Shown: positions 48,624 to 60,724 of the stretch, piece by piece
Layout of the letters: each line of letters begins with the position of its first letter
How positions within the stretch are numbered: the stretch's first letter is position 1
Source: Paramyrothecium sp. XJ0827
Lineage: Eukaryota > Ascomycota > Sordariomycetes > Hypocreales > Stachybotryaceae
NCBI GenBank assembly: GCA_020881915.1
Contig: JAJFPB010000004.1
Location: 2,542,001-2,606,000, forward strand
DNA length: 64,000 nucleotides
Reading direction: 5' to 3'
Notes under the pieces: generated by a model
Databases searched by the model: none
Told to the model about the DNA's origin: nothing
What the model saw: only the letters and a program-made list of their open reading frames with translations
Translations under genes and position numbers: made by a program

Positions 48624-50701
48624 TTGTGAACTCCGCAGTGGTTCTTTGGCCCGCCCTTTCTTTTGATAGATGTTCTACTATAATCAGATGTTTTGTGCAC
48701 AACCCACGCAACCAGCATCAACATCGTCACTCATGCTTTCCATCCCTCGCAGCTTTAATGTAACCGGCGACCTGGAAATCACTGTTATCGTACAAGACAT
48801 TCAAGATATCTCCGGACGTGAACCTGGTACGCACAAGGGGGACGACGGTCGTGTTCCCCCCCTCCCCCCCCTTCCCTCATATTCATGTGTCCGTTTCACA
48901 AATCGATTGTTTGACAAACCTGTGGCATCTACTCCCCCTGACCCCCTCCCATTCACGGGCCGACAGCTCATTGGGTACCGCCGGCCCGCAGCCCGTGGGC
49001 ACACAGCACGGGACTTCCCGAGCCGTGCTACGTAGGACGGAGGGAATCGGTGCCGCCGCGTCGTTTCGCCTCCGTGGCGGACGGAAATGGGAACCCATAG
49101 CTCGTGAAGGTGAAGGAACCCTGGAGTGGAGAGCAGTGACGCATCTGAGCACTCTCTGCGCCCTCCCATTTGTTTACTGAATACGCTCAGCGGTACGAAT
49201 ATCCGCATGCAAAGGCTAGGCGAGGCTCACTACAAATAGACGGGCAGCACGTTGTGGAGGCATTTCGTGCCGGTGGCACAGTGGAATAACAGAGAATAGT
49301 TCGATTTCAAATTCAAGACATGCGAAAAGTAAGAATCAGCTGTTACTCGGTTCCGTAGCCCCTTCAGAGAATTCATCCAGAAATGTTCCAAGACGGCAAC
49401 ACCCATATATGCGGCCATGAACAACCCAAACCGCCCTTGGCGGATCCAAACGACAAAAAAAAAGAGGAGAACACAATGAGACAAATGCCAAGGCAATGTT
49501 GCAAAGATCACGGCCCAGAGGACGGTATTGCCTGAAATGTCAAGAACCCGCATGATATTGACCACGATGCGAAGACCAATCGATGAAACGACGTAAAGCA
49601 AGGGGGTAAACTACTATCGAACTTAAGGAGTAGAATCGCAGGGAAAGTATACAGCAATGGAATGACACAAGGAAATACCCGAGTAAAGCAACGGAAGGAA
49701 TCATGCCAGCCTTGCCGGTGCGATATACGACGTTATCCGCGCCAACGACCGTCTGGACCTCCCAACATGTACCGTCTCAGACGGAGTAGAATCCTCGGCC
49801 GGACTTGGAAAGAAATCAAATCAAGTTGGAAATCGGAAACCCGCTAACGAAGCCATACGAGACATCGTCGTGAACCATAATCCCTCCCAAAAAAAAAAAT
49901 ATCATGATTAAGCAACAGCTGTTGCAAAAAGAAATGCAGCAATGAGAAAAGGAGAATGGGTATTTAAGGCAAGCAGACATCAAACTGCCCAATCCATCAA
50001 CAATTAACCCGAGCTAACTGCTTGCTTGGGGGCAAGAGAAGACGCGTGCGAAATCAAAATCCGGGTCGACACACTTGCAAATAACGCAAATCCTCCGCAT
50101 TAGTCACGAAGAATTCTTAAAAATCGGTTCGTATCGGGTAGATTGCAGACGAAGGCATGGAGCCCACTGGATTCTCGGCCCAAGAGTATCATGCTTGGAC
50201 AAACCCGGTGAGACCAACATGTGGGTATCCGGCAGGGCCAGGTACTGTAAGAATCGGTGGTGAGTGACTGGGTCGTTAACTGACCATCATATGCGATATG
50301 ATAGTCCAAAACAAATGAACAAGCCGGAGGATAATGTCAAACGGGTCGCCCTGCTGCTGACTGATATGGCTTGTGCTCGAGGTAAGGAGGCGGGCGCCTT
50401 CCCCCAAAGGAAAAGTAAGAGGAAATTCCAATTTGCCAATTACCCGGACTCCTCTATCCTACCCTGGCTGAACGTTATACGCACATCCGAGTGCGCATGA
50501 CATCCTTGCCAACAAGTATGCTTGGGTATCCAGGAACAATATAGGAGCAAAGACCACGAGAGGGGAAAAAGGGCTAAAGTGCCGTAGAAACTGAATGTAC
50601 TGATGAAAATGGTCGGGAAAGCATGAAACCTTTGCCCGAAACCATAAAAAGGTTCAAACACAACCATACGAGATGTTCCATCTGGCCGTCTGACCGAGGA
50701 A
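48624..50701. other. 2.1 kb between convergent DPB4 and RSC7
   Basis: Expected to hold the two 3' untranslated regions. A minus-strand frame at 49230-49601 has hydrophobic stretches but spans a T-run and lacks any supporting signal. A-runs occur at 49449 and 49891. No gene is called. Confidence 0.6.
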
Positions 50702-53087
50702 TTACTGTGGTTGTTGCTGTGGTGCCCACCAATGCTGTGCAGGTGATTGTTGGCCAGACCACGCCTGAGAAACGCCTGGGCCACCAGGTGTATTCTGTTG
50801 CAAGTACTGGCGTGGAGTTTGATCCGCGGAATACATGGCCTGACCCGCGCCATATTGCATGCTGGCCATGCCAGGGAACTGCATGTTCGGCTGCATCTGT
50901 CCAGTGCTTGGCTGGCGGAGGTGCGGTGCAGGGGACTGTGGAGGATGTGACTGCTGCGTCTGCTGCGTCGTATAGCTGCCATAGTTGGGCTGCTGCGGAG
51001 TTTGAGGGTTCTGAGACCACATCGTCTGACCGGGCTGATAGTTGTAGCTTGGTGCGCCAGGGTTCATACTACCTGTAGAGCCTGGTAGAGGCGAGGTTGG
51101 TATGCTGTTTCTCTGAACTGGTGATTGAGCCATACCTCTGATCGGAGCTTGACCGAGAGTATTTTGGGCATGAATAGACTGCGAGTACGGGGGCGCAGTC
51201 ATCAACATTTGTGGACTCTGCGAGGAGGTCACGACTGCTGACTGGGCCGCTGTGTGAGGCGAGTTCGAGGCTCGTGTGGTTGGTAGAGTGGTGTCACTGG
51301 ACGCAACAGGCGGGTTCAGAGTAGACGACGAAGGCTGATCATGTGGACGACGCCAGAGGCCCTGAATATAATCACCTCGCATGTCACGTTGGTGGTTTAC
51401 AGAGCGATTGTACTCAGCAGCGTGCTGTGCTTGCGAATGGAGTTCAACCAGCGGCGAGGGCCGAGTCTGGTCCTGGTAGGCCGGTCCGGTAATCTCCTGG
51501 CGCGGCCCGCCTTTGACGATTCCGCCATAGTCGCGCGGGCGATTGTCACTGAGCTCTGCCCCCATTGTTAATCCAGGCATTCTTGTTGCATTTCCAGGCG
51601 TTCCTCCAATCATACCTGTTTGAACAAGATGAGGCTGGGGGGCACCAGGGTAAGGTCCGGGGTTGTTGCTGTAAACAATTTCCGTGTGAGAGCCACTCAA
51701 TAAGGCGTTGTTCTGGGCCTCGGCAGCCTCCCTGGCCTTGGCTGCGCCTGGTCTCTTCTCCCCGGCAGGATCGGCCTCTGTGAAGCCCTGTTTGCGAGCT
51801 TTCGTCTCCCAATAGTCGTCCCGTACCCTGCGGCCATTTTCAATGACACGGCTGCCAAACTGCCGAAACATGGAACGGGCTGTGACAATTGCGATTTGTC
51901 TCGAACGATAAGAGAAGGGTAATATTTCCTGATGGACCAGGTCGTCCTTCTCAGCTTGGCTAGCAATGATCTTGTAGAGGGAGCGGTTCTTGTTGAAAAG
52001 CAAGTACGAGTCCCGGTACCCAAGAACTCTTGCGCATTCAGTCGCGAGCATGAACAGCTTGTCCCCGCGGTTGGGAACTAGGAAAGTCCGACATCGGTAA
52101 GTTCGACTGCCTAGCAACTGGCCATTGGGCATGACCTTCTTCTCGCCAAATTCGTCTATCTCACGGGGCAGGTATTCGTCGCCGCTTGGGTTGAGCTGAT
52201 CGGTCGTGTGGTCTCTCACGGTCGGAAGAGCTTTGAGTGTCGACTTGGTCGGTGTACTCTTAGGAGGCGCTGGCGTTGTATAAGCCGGTGTAGTCTGGGG
52301 CGGAAGAGGCGCATTCTGAGATTGTGGTGTTTGCGGCGGGGGTATAGTCTGGGGAATTGTCGAGGCCTGGCCTTGTCCGCTGGCATCGGGGACTCCCCCT
52401 GGCGTTCGAGACTTCATGATCCTTTCTCGTTTCGCGTGCGGTAGAGATTGCCCTAACAAGAAAAAGAACACATTAGTACCTGATGTGTTACCGATCGGGA
52501 CAAAAAAGTAAGAAAAAAGTTCCGCGGTTTTCTGTTCTGCCGTAATGACGGCGCATCACTAATTCGGCCCTGTAGCGACCCGCAAGCATCGCCACTGGGG
52601 AGCAGGAATGTGCTCTGTTGAGCCAATACGAAGACTAGCACACCACTGTGTAGCGCATGGCTACACGAGATCGACCACGACATACCGTCATTACCGGGAA
52701 GTTGGGTAGTGACATGGGCTGCTGGCGACCGGCTCCTTTTCATTCCACGCGGCGATGCATTTGCTGCAGAAGAAGGGTCAGCATCTTGTCCCCCAAGAAA
52801 AGCGCCAGAGGGAGGTAAGGAAAATGTGTCTGGTATGCGCGCATATTGTTTGCGCCGGTTTGCTTGGGTACGACACTGGAGTGCCAGGAATCTGGGTCTG
52901 TGGAGGTTTGCGACGGGTGCGCGCGTGTGTAAGGCGGCGCGAATATGGGAGATGAGGGGAGGAGGGGCCGGAATTGGGAGGGGTGACGGCATGATTTGAG
53001 AAATGTACCAGAGATAGACTCACCAGAACTGAGTGCGGCCGGGTTGATGGTCGCACCATCGGCGCCGGATGACTGCACGGAGTACAT
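50702..53087 (-). CDS. NPL6: RSC chromatin-remodelling subunit Rsc7/Npl6 (Rsc7/Swp82 family)
   Basis: Nuclear accessory subunit of the RSC chromatin remodelling complex. Three exons (53024-53087, 52686-52763, 50702-52452) give 630 residues; phases fit. The conserved core is at about residues 146-262: FGEKKVMPNGQLLGSRTYRC, FLVPNRGDKLFMLATECARV and HQEILPFSYRSRQIAIV, a very strong match to the Rsc7/Swp82 family. The N-terminus holds ASPRGMKRSRSPAAHV, a basic Arg/Ser patch, and the C-terminal half is Pro/Gln/Ser-rich and probably disordered, ending in a Gln/Pro run. The two introns (260 and 233 bp) are much longer than others in the window. The gene converges on DPB4 and is preceded by a long, strand-asymmetric leader region. 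Confidence 0.94.
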
Positions 53088-54500
53088 GACGGAGAAGGCC
53101 AGGCCCGGCAGCAGCTTCGGCGGCTGCGGCGACGGCGACTGCGACGACAGTCACGGCGCGGCGACGGTGAAGGCGACGTGTCGTGAAGTAGTTGGGCTGG
53201 TGGACTCAAGAGGCTGGGCGAGGTGCAGGAGAACAGAAGGCTCATGCATGTGGTTGGCTTCTTGGAGGGGTGGGTGGTGTCTCGATTGGCGGCGCGGCGG
53301 CGGCGAATTATAAATGAAACCAACGGAAGTTGATGAGCGTCGGAAAGGGTATGTTCAGGCTGAAAAGCAACCAAAACGTAGGGGCGCAACGATAGAGAGC
53401 GCCGAGCGAGTGAAGCAGGATGCCGCAGAACAGCTAAAGACTTTGCTTTGCGTGGCATGTACACAACGCGACGCTTTGTATGATGCGCGACAAGTCGGCG
53501 CGCAAGAAGCGTACGAAGACAAGGAGCGGGCCCAAGGAGAGGAAATGCTTAACAAGGGGAAATAGGAAGAAGGAAAGAAAGCAAGCCAGCAAGCTTCGGT
53601 TTACCTTTGTTTCTCGCGACGGCGCGTATAGGATGTTGATGGCGATGGCGACGGTGAGGGCGACAGGGCCTGGCGCAAAGCACGACTGACAGGCAAGTGA
53701 CGCTGTCTACGCCGGCGGTGGCAAGGCAAGTTTGTCGACGATACGAGCGCAACTCAGACAAAAGGTGGAGCTGGCGAGCGCAGGTCAAACAAGAACGATG
53801 CCCTTGGGCGCGCGATGCGCGTATGAGTGTGTGTGAGCAAGTAGTGAGTGAGCGCGAATGCGTGTGAGTGTGTGTACACGATCGAGCGCCTAGGTGGAGG
53901 ATACGCCTGGGTCCTTGGCCCGGAGTGGGCGGGTGGTGGATGCGGACGAGGATGTGGATGGCAGCAGCGACAGCAGCAGCAAGAGTAGTGGTGGTGGTGG
54001 TGGTGGTGGTGGTGGTGGTAGTGGTAGCGGTGGTAGCGGGACGGGCGCGGGAGTACTGTAGTAATGTAAAGAGCAGGTGGCTCAGGCAGACGAGAACAGA
54101 GAACTCGAATGAGCGGAACAATAAGCCGTTGTTGGCAAGCCAGACAACAAGGCAAAAGCAAAGTAAGGGTAATGGTTTGGCTCTGGATAGCAAAACCGAG
54201 GAGTGTGGTGCGGGTGCGGGTGCGGTGCGTTGCGTTGCGCGCCCAGGATGAATGGAGAAGATGGAGGGAGGGGGATGACGACGGATGGTCGGCTGAGATG
54301 GCGCAAGGCCTTTAGGTGCCTGGGGGGGAGAGGGAGGGGAGGGGGGGTGTGTGGGAATGGTAGGGTGGAGACTTGGGAGAGTTGATGATGGATGCAAGAG
54401 AGAAAAGTAGGATGGGAATAATGGGAGGATCGAGGAATGGTTGATGTAACAGTGTTATTGGGGGGGAGGGGGTGGAAAAGACAGGGGACGGCGGAAGGGA
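53088..54500 (-). promoter_or_regulatory. RSC7 upstream region, strongly strand-biased
   Basis: G-rich on the plus strand and C/T-rich on the RSC7 coding strand for about 1.3 kb, with a trinucleotide repeat at 53988-54019 and long G-runs at 54323-54345 and 54460-54475. This is the pattern of a fungal promoter and long 5' leader. A 282-codon minus-strand frame inside it is low complexity (His/Thr/Pro runs) and is not called as a gene. Confidence 0.55.
53988..54019. repeat. (GTG)n trinucleotide repeat
   Basis: About ten perfect GTG units followed by imperfect GTA/GCG variants, in the RSC7 upstream region. Confidence 0.95.
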
Positions 54501-57500
54501 ACAGGTTGATGCGAAGCCAGGGCCAGGGATACGGTAAGGAACTAGCAGTTCTTGTCAGTACCTTGGTTCGTAAGGTATCTTAGGCGGACAGGGATCCTGC
54601 AGGGAAAGGGAAGAAGGGCACGGAATACAGGTGGATCGAATGAGCCCTGAGCCTTCCAAGCGGCGTTTCTGTCGAGTAAGAGAGAGAGAGGTACTTTTAC
54701 CTTGTTTTACCTTAGTACCTTGGGTATCTTCTGTACTGAGCCCCAGTGTAGGTGCCAAGCGTGCCTCAAATAAAGTAGAGGCAAAGCAAAGGCAAAGCAA
54801 AGATATGGATTCCTCAGAGCGCCAACTCTACCAGAACTCAACTCCCTCATCTCAGGCTCGACCACGACAAGAACACGGCGAGGTCGTCAAGCGGTTATTC
54901 GGCTGCCAACACCAAGCGGTTCGCAGTCGGATACCCAGTCGTCCTCTGCTGCCCTCAACTTGTGTGCTAAACAGGACTTATGCACTGCCAGGGTAGGGTC
55001 TGGCGAGGTATTTACTGTCTAAGAAGGCCAAAGCTCGATGAAACGAGCCTTGTCAGGTAGGTGGAACATGCCAGGTATATTTTTACCTTTTGCAGGAACA
55101 TCTGCGCAAGCAGCAGGTCGCACAGCATGGAGAAGCATTGTGCCGCGGCTGCTTCTGCTCAGCTAAGATTGAGAACGTCGACCAGCTCGCGGATCTGCGC
55201 AGCCATACGCTTAGCATAGGGTTGTCGCGTCGCGATTATGCGACTTGCAACTTGCCATGACGAGCGGCCACGGAAGATAGCAACGAGCTGATCTGCTCTT
55301 GCGGCATGTGGTCGATCGAGCGGCTAGCGATCTCGGGTACGTCAAGTGTGCAAATCAGCGGAGCGGAGCCTGTGCAGCGAGCCAGTCGAACGTCATGTGT
55401 CGTAGATTTGCTGCAGCGTGGTGCGGGTGCTCACTGCCGGAATGGAAGGGAGGGAGGATGGAGATGGATGCTCACTTTCGTGCCCCAGCATGCCAAACTC
55501 CAGGTTCAGGCGGCGGCTCTTATCAACACGGCCAGAAGCATCAACCTCGCATCAATAATAAGGTGTCCTACCTCTTTTCTTCCTACGTCTGCCTACGGTA
55601 CGTTATGTACTCTGCATCACACATCACATACAGCAAGGCGTTGGGAAGGCGGCCTAGATCCCGCTTCCCTTCCCACGGACCCGGGCCTCTCGTCCCAGGC
55701 ATTGTCGACAAGGATATGCGGCCACAGCCAGGCCTCGTGGCGGCAAAATACCTACAGTACTCTGCACCAAGGGAGATAACTCCAGATCCTTGTACCCACC
55801 TGCATGTTGGTTCTGTGGCTGGCTTTTGGGAAAAGGCCAGAGGGCTCACCACACTCTCTGCAAAGCCCCGAACCACAACCACGTCAATGAGCCAACATAC
55901 TTTGCTGTCCTGACCACGGGATCGCCGAGGTTGACGCGCCGGGGCGCCAGAGTTCATCATGATGAGAACACAAGAGGGACGTTTCCCCACGGCGTACCTG
56001 GCGCAGCATCCCCGCGCAGCTGGCGAGGCGTCGCACCCTGAAACTTTAATTCCAGCAAGCTCGACTAGCACTGGGGCGATGAGCACCTACTCTGCTCCGT
56101 CCAAATAACCCGTCAGTGCATGCCACTAGCGACCCTTAGCCACATCCACACCCACGCGCACGTCGCTGCAAATGGTGTCGCTTCTGGGGGTGGGCGGGCG
56201 CGCCGGCGACATGCGCGCCATATGCCTCCCTCGACCCGAGCATCTGGCAAAACGTCAGCATTGCGTCTCGTTTGCAGATGCGCGAAGGATAACACGGCGG
56301 CCCGGACGGCAAAGTATCGCAACGATGGCTTGAGGGCCCGGTTTCGTCAAGCAGTGCCAAACCGATCCACCATCATCTTCAACCCCCATCATTTGGCATC
56401 GCAACTGAGCCGTCGACACTGCTCACTCACTACCTAATCGACAATGCGCACAGACGCTGTTTCTTGGATCGTCGAGAACCCCGCTGAAGGCAGGGTCCGC
56501 CCTTTACAGAGTACATCGCCCCAGATCGTCTTGTGTCACACCCTTTCATTGACATCGTCGTAACTGTACCGCATGTCACAGGTCTTACCCAACCTAGTAT
56601 TTCAGGGCGGGTTCGGCAAGGAGAGGCTGATGAAAGGTCGCCCAGTGGTAAAAGGTTAATGTTTGGCGGGATACCCTTCCCTGACGGACCATGTCGACTA
56701 TTCTTTCACCCAAGCATTATCCAAATTCCTCGCGCCAGAAGTGGCACCGCGCTGTCGCAAAACGCCAACCTGAGATTTAGCACGTCCAGCCAGCCTCTCA
56801 CATAAACTGTCCCCGCGCACAACTTCAACGACTGTTCGTGACAACAAGGCACTACACGGGCAAATTCTCTCAACATTGGTCCTGTTAGTGCGCCCCATTG
56901 CGATTCAGTTCACTTCACGCGCGGAATATGTTACAACACTGCAAGAAAACGGATCGGACAAGGTCATCCGTCGGCACATGTGCGTAAAGAGATCGCGTGA
57001 ACCCCAGACCGCACGCCACTCTCTGGCCGCCCATCTGCAAATCCCCACACAAACGAAGTCTCCATCAAGCAGGGTGTCCATGATAACCCCTGCTTGCGCC
57101 CATGCAGCCAACCAGAAGAAGTATGCCTACCCTGGTTGCTGGTGCTCAGCTCACGTAGGAAGCTTCAGGCTGGGCAAATACTCCTACAGGCAGCACAAGG
57201 GGACTGGATGTGGCAAGAACAAGGAAGACCTGTTGATTCCTCGAGCATCACTGCGTTCACTCGGGGACAGTGTCTGTTGTTGCCGAGCTTTCGATCCGGC
57301 TTGCACGGTTTTACAACAAAAGGAATCCCAAATTTATTGAAGGACAACTTGCCATGGAAATGCGACACCCGCGACTAGGTGAACGGAGCTGCAGAGCTTC
57401 TCAGGGACGTAACAAAGCTTGTGATCCTGCCAGCTTACCTCGCCGAGTTCTTGCGGACCAAGTCTACCTGATTGGTTCATGGCTTACCGGTGTCGTTAGT

Positions 57501-60500
57501 CTCCCAACTCTTCACCGGTTGGCTGCCATGGCCACAAATGCCGTGCTTCGACGGCCGGCGGTCACTAATAAGCTCCAATCTTTGCGACATGTCATTCGAA
57601 TACAGTCATCAGGTCGGTGGGCGTATCCCTTGAAAGTAGTCGCCCCTCCCAGCGGCATTTTGCAGCTGATATCGGCTGCGTTTTATTCGTACACCTCTGC
57701 CATGAAATGCAACGCTGGAATCCTAAGCAGCCTCGGGCTCCGTCAGAGTTACGGAGCATCCTTTAATGACCTAGCTCATGCTCTAATTAAATTCAGCTCT
57801 GCTGTGAAACCCACTCTTTACATGAAGATGCTTGGCTTTCCACCACTGCCATGCGCGCGTGTCCAACAAGTACCCGAGCTCCTTTGTCATGAACAATCCG
57901 GCAATTGAGCGTATGCAGGCCGTATCCACCAAGCCAACGCCGTCTCAATCAGAAGAGGCCTAACATAGCCAATCAACGCGCTCTTCGGCCGTGCTGATAC
58001 AGTACTGTGCAGCATTGATAATAACACATCCTGAGCGGTAGCTCAGCCCCAGGAGAATGCGGACAATGTCTTGGTCACCTCTGTAGTCTACCCGAGCACT
58101 AACTCAAACATCGCTAGGCGCTCTGTACGAACGAGGTTTTGCCTTCTCGTGACTAGGAACAGAGACCGAACTGCTTCCAAGAGTCAATCACGGGTTACTC
58201 ACTAGAGCAGTAATGACGTCTCGTTTTGGCGGGCATGCTAGGCATGTGGGGGGGCTCTACGACTTCCCAGAGCAGCGCGTGAACAACCGGGATAGTTGGC
58301 AAAGCTCAAATACCTAACTGGTATGAGGTCAGCATGCGGCTTCAAGTCCACCAATTTCGCGCGCTGTCATCCTGTTGCTTGCTTGCTGGCACATGCACCG
58401 CTCAGCCGTCAGCACGGCCCCGTTTGCTTCGGAGAATGGCTTTCTCGGATACGCGACCCTGACCGGTCCTTGCTTGCCTATCTCGCCAACACCCTGGAAT
58501 CTGTCTTGTAGCCTCTTTGAGAACGCTTGCTCGTGTAAAACTCATCGACCTACTTGGTTTACCCGATTATGCCAGTGGGTGTTCATGCAGAATTCCTATA
58601 CCTAGACACCGGCATAAGACGTCTCTCGTTGAGTTTACACACGTGCGTAACGACGATTTCGCCACTCGGCTGACTGTATCCAAGCTCTGAAATATTTACC
58701 AAGACCTTGCAATGGCACCCTTGGCTTATCGGTACCTCAAAATACTCCACGGCACGAGGTACGATACAGCCTTGGCCAGTTGTTCTGGGCGTAATCGTTT
58801 AAGACGCTGATGGCTACGCTTGGATATGCGGGAGAATGGAGCAACGAGACTTGGAAGCAATCGAAGACAAATCGAGTGGCGATGGCCCTTCATACGACTA
58901 GTATCGCTGTAGAAATGCATTATGCTCCGGACCGGCAATTTCAGGCCGTCAAAATGATTTGACCTTTGCCGGCGCGATACGTTACAGAGACGCAAGGATA
59001 AGTTCGTCACAGTGTAGATCGCTCACCCGCCCCAAGCTTCGTGTTGGATGGCTTGATTGGCACAGAATCAACCCGAGAAATCTATGTTACGCGCCACAGC
59101 TGAAAGAGTGCACAGCAGTTCTTGGTTCTGGCACCCCTCTGGTTCCCCAGTTTAAGTACTATTCACTCAAACCAGACAGGAGCACTGGTGGTGAGTGAGA
59201 CCAAGAGACTTGGCACTCTATTGCAATCGAGCATGACTTTCGGTTTGGGTTGTGCAGATATGGGTTTGAGGGAATTGGATAAAAGTAATCAATAGCATGG
59301 ATGGTCTCGACGTATCGTGTTCGTGATCCTCCCCAGATGCTCCAGCAGCCTTCCGTTACTCCCCAGATTACTATACAGTGGGAAAAAGAGGTAGACAGGG
59401 GTAGGACAATGACAAGATTACAGGTACATCGCTCCCACTGCATGGTTCCTTGTAAAACCCGCCTGCTTGGGTTGTGTAGGCTGTTATATGATTTATCATC
59501 ACTCAAGAGGTTGAGCCGCTGGCAGCGCTGGGCCCCCCCCGGCAACCTGTTTTTGGGAAGACATGATCGTTTCGGGAAGGCTACGGCTACCGTTCGATTA
59601 TCTGTTCGGCCCTTTCTTCCCTGTCAGGGCGTGTTTCGAGCGCGTTGCGCGGCGCAGCGGTCCCCGGAAACCTCAGGCTGGCGAAATGAGAAGAAATATG
59701 ACTCAAACCTAACAAAAGGCTACAGATGTGAACATGCAGACGGAAGACCGCAACTATGTTCGTCCTCCGTGCAAGCATTCGACGTACGCCCCAGTCGCTG
59801 CATGGCTTGACGGGCCTGGAGGGGGGGGACGGGCAATAGGGTGAATCCGACGATGGCGGCTAGGTCCAAGCTTGGCAGCGCATCTCGTGGGAAGAAGGGT
59901 GTGGGACCCATGGTTATGGAGGGGGGGCCGAGATGCCGTTGGCCACGCCTCATGGCTGACCGAGATGATGCTGCTGCTCCGTGAAGGCCATTGGCAGAAC
60001 GCCCAAGGGCATGGGTTATGCAGAGCCCCGCTCAAACTGCAAATCATGTATGAATCCAACGGGAATCGCAGCCAATAGGCAGGTTGGCGCGTACCGTAAG
60101 AGAAGCGTTCGGGCGTCCTGTGGCTGGACTCTCCGAGGTAGCCGAACCCTTTTCCCCCTACACAGTTTGTGCCTAACGGGACGATGTTTAGGCCTGCTTT
60201 GGTACAACCCGGTGCTGCCAAGTAGAGTCCAGGTTTGATGCAAGCTTTGAATGCAGCGTGGAAGCCAATGAGCATGATGTGGGGGCGGGCATGGTAGGCT
60301 GGGCTACCTCCGATGATCTACCAGTGACAAGCTTCCGAGCTATCTCGTAGATTGAGGCGAGCGTAGGAGGACTCTTCTCAAACCATTCGCAACAAGCCAG
60401 ACGCCCGTGCAGATGATCGAGATTCTGCCATGGACTTCTGTAGTCAGCGAAGTATTTTTACTCACTGAACCAGGGTGATTCTCTCTCTCCAGAAGCTGAT

Positions 60501-60592
60501 CCACCTGCTGGGTAAACTGGCGAGGTCTCCGGTGCGCTGTGCAACTAACACGCACAGGGAAAAGATAGGTTGATTTGTTTCGTCACTCCACC
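54501..60592. other. 6.1 kb intergenic, no supported protein gene
   Basis: Contains an AGGTA/TACCTT-type cluster at 54689-54730 and AAAGC/GGCAA units at 54778-54802. Overlapping open frames of up to 212 codons occur at 55299-55913 and 57270-57908 but show no domain or splice support. Nothing else is recognised. Confidence 0.55.
60564..60568 (+). promoter_or_regulatory. Upstream TATA-like element of the 5S gene
   Basis: GATAG at about -29 to -25 relative to the 5S start, the position where Neurospora 5S genes carry a TATA-like element needed for Pol III transcription. The match is loose. Confidence 0.35.
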
Positions 60593-60711
60593 ACATACGA
60601 CCATATCTACAAGAGAACATCGGATCCCGTTCGCTCTCCGGTAATTAAGCTTGTAAGAGGCAGATTAGTAGTTGGGTCGGTGACGACCAGCGAATACCGG
60701 CTGTTGTATGT
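60593..60711 (+). rRNA. 5S ribosomal RNA gene
   Basis: A 119-base match to filamentous-fungal 5S rRNA, transcribed by RNA polymerase III. The 5' end ACATACGACCAT pairs with the 3' end GTTGTATGT to form helix I. The internal control segment and loop E/helix IV part TAGTTGGGTCGGTGACGACC is the highly conserved signature. CTACAAG and CTTGTAAG can form helix II, and ATCGG with CCGGT helix III. The middle part differs from the common fungal type, so it is likely one of the sequence variants that dispersed fungal 5S genes show. It stands alone, not in the rDNA repeat, as is normal in filamentous ascomycetes. Confidence 0.93.
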
Positions 60712-60719
60712 TTGTTATC

Positions 60720-60724
60720 TTTTT
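60720..60724 (+). terminator. Pol III terminator of the 5S gene
   Basis: A run of five T eight bases after the 5S 3' end, as required for Pol III termination. Confidence 0.75.

Noticed and set aside
49230..49601. 123-codon hydrophobic frame in the DPB4/RSC7 convergent gap
   Set aside because: Hydrophobicity arises partly from a T-run, there is no homologous feel, and the span is expected to be 3' untranslated sequence.
53549..54397. 282-codon minus-strand open frame upstream of RSC7
   Set aside because: The translation is dominated by Thr, His, Pro and Ala runs produced by simple repeats, has no domain, and lies in the expected promoter/leader of RSC7.
55299..55913. 204-codon plus-strand open frame
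   Set aside because: A second frame is open over nearly the same span, and neither translation resembles a known family or shows coding character.
57270..57908. 212-codon plus-strand open frame
   Set aside because: Long, but with no recognisable motif, biased composition typical of non-coding DNA, and overlapping alternatives. Could be a relic; not callable.
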